NCBI GenBank assembly: GCA_048772705.1
Contig: JBLWGC010000126.1
Span: 1 to 64,000, forward strand
DNA length: 64,000 nucleotides
Direction of reading: 5' to 3'
Origin: Leidyana gryllorum EB-2025a
Taxonomy: Eukaryota > Apicomplexa
Program-made: the position numbers and the translations under genes
Part shown: piece by piece, positions 61,009 through 64,000 of the stretch
Layout of the letters: every line of letters begins with the position of its first letter
How positions within the stretch are numbered: the first letter of the stretch is position 1
Notes under the pieces: model-generated
The model's database searches: none
What the model was told of the DNA's origin: nothing
Seen by the model: the letters and a program-made list of their open reading frames with translations, nothing else

Positions 61009-64000
61009 CTAATTGGCGTGCCACAGTTCACGCCAATCCATACAACCACTTTCAACATCATCTGCGTTTCCTGGAACCCTTTCCGACCGCGCCCGGACTC
61101 CGCCCATATCGATACACCGTTGCGTACCGTTTCGGACTTGTCGCAGAAGCTGACGGTTGGGATCCGGTAGTCAACATCATCACAGATCGAGCAGGTACCT
61201 GCAACTGTGGTACGCACCTGGCAAGATCTGGATGTTTGACATATCCGGGCTCGCACAAGCAACGGGCCGACGGAGCGGCTCCATACTTCATACTTTCATC
61301 ATCCGTATTGGGAACCAAACATATTGAGAATGGGCCACATCCTCCGTTGTTCACACTGCAAGGATCGTTATGCTGTGTCACACCTAAAAACACAGAACCG
61401 CCATCAGACAAATCAATAACAAAACACTCGATAAGAGCACCATAATCAAACACGTCCACGAACAGCCCGTCTGCCTGTCCGAGGGCGGGGAGTTTGTGTT
61501 GCTATCTTTAAAGCTGATTGTACAGCTTGCCGCTTCTTCGGGCCGTGTCGTGAAGCATGCGTGGGTACGTGATGGGGGAAGGGAGAGTGATTGGGGGATG
61601 GAGTGGATTTGGAGCGAACACCCCTTCTGTTCCGAGGCACTCTCCGAGCTTGGAAGATTGCATCCTGGGTTGGGCGTTTCGGATGAGCAGTGGTGTTCGA
61701 GAGGCCACTGCTCGATTTGAGCCGATGGTGGGAGTGAGCGGTTATCGGCAGGAGAGAGGCAACAAAAGAAGTCAGGAGATCATTCTGTCGCCTGTCTGTG
61801 AGTAATTGCGGAGCCTCCATAATCAGCTTGTGAGTCAATAAGGAGATGTCGTGGACCTCGAGCAAGCTCTCAGAATCCCCGACAATAGACTCATCAGATT
61901 GCTGCTCTTCCTCCACAACCTTCGGGAGAGGATCGACCTCAAGCGCCAGAGTGACCTCCTTCAGCGATAAGAATTGCGGCGGTGCATCCGCAACAACATC
62001 TAGAGTTTTCAAATGAGATGACAACTCGAAGATGTTCTTCGGAGTGGCGGAGCAGTGAGGAGATTGCCTAGCCTCCCGCACGACGAGAAAGAGTGATCAA
62101 GAGGTTCACACGTTGGCAATGGGAACCAGGCGGGTGCGATCTCATCGTCCAAGTCCTCACGTCGAGTGTGACGCTGTGGTAGGCAGCCCCGAGCAATAGA
62201 TCGTCAGTGGGTGGAGATGGCAGAGAGGAGTATGGGAGGATCGGCATGGAGTGAGCAGACGGTAGTGCAGGGGTAGATCTGCGTTTGCTGTGTGTGGAGA
62301 GATACACAGGGAGAGGCAGATTGGAACGTACATCCTATCGAATGTGTGTGTAAAATATACCTCGAGGTAAAGCAGCATTGGGCAGTCCCCCAGCGATAGT
62401 GCGTTCAGCGGGAACGGTTATATTGGCGACTGGTTCACATTTTGCGCCCTTCTGGATCCATGCAAGACCATTCCATTGGGTTTGAGGTGGGCATTGACAA
62501 TCGAAAGCTCCTTCGGTGTTGATACATATAGCATTTCGCGGACATATGTGGGGGTCCAGAGCACATTCGTCGGTGTCGATACATTTTCCCAAGTGTTCAT
62601 TCTTTGAGAACCCGGCTTTGCATAAGCATCGGTTGTAATTCGCTTCAGGTCCTCCGAAATCGCAAACTTGGTCTTCCCCACACTCGGCACTCGTTTCGCA
62701 TTCATTCTTGGCAACACAGCGTCCTGAAACGTGGCGGTAGCCTACGTGGCATCGGCACCGGATTCCGTTCACGGTGTCTACGCAATGACTGCGCTCCGGA
62801 CAAATATCATTGGTAGCGCACTTCATATTTTGGATTTCTTGGGGTGCTACAGTGGTCAAAGAGGTGGGATCGTCATACGGGGCATCGTTGGCGTCCCCTG
62901 GTTTCTGTCGCCCAGCAGCATTGGTTATAGCCGCATAGATGTCCAAAGTGCCACCACTTGCTACTCTGTTCTTCAGAGACGGCAACTTCTTGACATTGGA
63001 CAATAGCCGGTCAATCACTTCTTCGGCGGTGAGCTCCGGTTCCCGACTCCATATCAAGGCCGCGGCTGCGCTCACGAAGGGGGTTGAGAAAGAAGTTCCG
63101 TCCATGGTGTTATAGCGATGTGCTAGTGAAGTCGACAGAATCTTGACTCCAGGAGCTGCGATATCCACAGCTTTTTTCCCGTAACAGCTGAAGGGTGCCA
63201 ATTGACCTTCAGAGTCAATCGCGGCCACCTGGAAGTACATGCTGTCATACTGACAAGTAATATATATTACTCACCGATACTATATTGCTGTCGTTATAGC
63301 TGGCCGGGTAGGTTGGCTGCATCCCATTGAAGTCGTTGTTGCTCCCGTAATTGCCCGCAGCTGCCACGAAGATCATCCCCTGCTTTCGGGCTCGACGGAC
63401 AGCTGTTTTCAAAGCCGCGAAAGAGCTCCCGCGGCCGCCGTATGAGTTATTGCTGACCTTCACACCTTGGACCACGGCATAATCAAGAGCCTGCGTTATA
63501 GATTGATGCCATCCATGTCACCTATGTACCTTTATAAAGCCAGATATGGTGCCTCGAATGTCTTTGTCCAAAGTGCGCAGAATCATGAGCCGGCAACCCC
63601 AACACACACCAGCGACACCGATTCCATTATTGGTCACAGCCGCCACGATGCCAGCGGATGCCGTCCCGTGTCCGTTCTCATCTTGAGGGGTGTTGTCGTT
63701 ATCGATCCAGTCCTGTAAGGAGTAAAAAAGTAGCATACCGCGATCGGTTTTGGCGTCTACTCACCCAGCCAATGCAGTCGTCGACATATCCATTTCCGTC
63801 ATCGTCTATACCGTTGAAACAGTCGGTCTCGCCAGTATTTCGCCAGTACTGGGCTTTCAGATCAGGGTGCTCCAGATCTACCCCAGAGTCGACCAGGGCA
63901 ACCACGAAGTTCGAGTGGTGCGCAGTCCACACCTTCCAAGCCTCGGGAGAATTCACACCAGTTTTCTTGTTATGATGAGCCCACTGATCGAAGTACAGAG
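61009..64000 (-). CDS. Secreted subtilisin-like serine protease with EGF modules, 5' end outside window
   Basis: The frame is open at 64000 (LYFDQWAHHNKKTGVNS). The S8 catalytic triad is complete: Asp in VVALVDSGVDLEHPD, His in DENGHGTASAGI, Ser in MDGTSFSTPFVSAA, with the oxyanion Asn region AAAGNYG. Confirmed introns: 63713-63764, 63491-63529, 63229-63274. EGF-like modules follow (CVDTVNGIRCRCHVGYRHVSGRC; DECALDPHICPRNAICIN), then a low-complexity region (about 61500-62330) whose exon joins I could not all fix. A last EGF unit (NDPCSVNNGGCGPFSICL) and the end DWRELWHAN complete the gene. A candidate 26-nt intron lies near 62340-62365. Probably an extracellular or secretory-organelle protease; the propeptide is not in view. 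Confidence 0.85.

Noticed and set aside
1-64000. tRNA, rRNA or CRISPR features
   Set aside because: No T-loop/anticodon cloverleaf pattern, rRNA core sequence or regularly spaced direct repeats noticed; a tRNAscan or Infernal run would be needed to exclude small RNAs.

Overview
The window is nuclear DNA from a eukaryote. Coding regions are split by many very short GT..AG introns, mostly 37-59 nt and a few near 23-27 nt. Gene content includes a 26S proteasome ATPase (RPT3), UCHL5, EMC2, ASCC1, Tudor-SN, a formin, a HECT ligase, a MORN-repeat protein and a secreted CPW-WPC-type protein. The CPW-WPC domain is known from apicomplexans and relatives, so an alveolate is indicated. Extreme compaction with tiny introns and balanced base composition makes a perkinsid-like protist my best guess; this is inference, not proof.

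Layout. 1-5.0 kb: a secreted hypothetical (minus), a poorly resolved multi-exon gene, a small minus-strand gene, and a six-exon gene fusing a Pro/Gln-rich region, a peroxiredoxin-like domain and a metacaspase-like domain, with the catalytic residues of both enzymes replaced. 5.3-21.1 kb: a head-to-tail array of six intronless UvrD/PcrA-type superfamily 1 helicase paralogues. The last copy has all canonical motifs, the first is partly eroded, and the four middle ones have lost Walker A and most other ATPase motifs while keeping the fold outline and sharing a new C-terminal signature. An unrelated intronless gene with internal repeats is embedded in the array. 21.1-30.0 kb: UCHL5, an E6AP-like HECT ligase, two small membrane proteins, a DCAF4-like WD protein, a small gene and RPT3, so four or five ubiquitin-proteasome genes lie together. 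30-36.8 kb: formin, small secreted protein, Cys/His-rich protein, multipass membrane protein, EMC2. 36.8-44.1 kb: a glutamate dehydrogenase homologue lacking its catalytic lysines, a secreted protein, and a minus-strand run of coiled-coil, type I membrane, CPW-WPC and Cys-rich secreted proteins. 44.1-55.9 kb: F-box-like/MORN protein, CCCH zinc finger, Tudor-SN, ASCC1 and a large acidic protein. 56.0-64 kb: a HAD-family phosphoglycolate-type phosphatase fused to a long charged coiled coil, a small basic protein, and the 3' part of a subtilisin with EGF modules running off the window.

Architecture. Genes are packed to the limit. Convergent stop codons are separated by 0 or 1 nt or overlap by 10 nt, and divergent start codons are as close as 4 nt. 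One same-strand pair shares the A of TAATG. A run of 6-9 T followed by G, GG or C lies a few to about 60 nt upstream of at least ten start codons and may be a core promoter element. A perfect palindrome CACACGTGTG occurs at least eight times.

The strongest candidate for an undescribed system is the family of helicase-derived, apparently ATPase-dead proteins in tandem with an intact helicase. It sits in a window that also holds a dead peroxiredoxin-metacaspase fusion and a dead glutamate dehydrogenase. Functions of these pseudoenzymes cannot be read from sequence alone.
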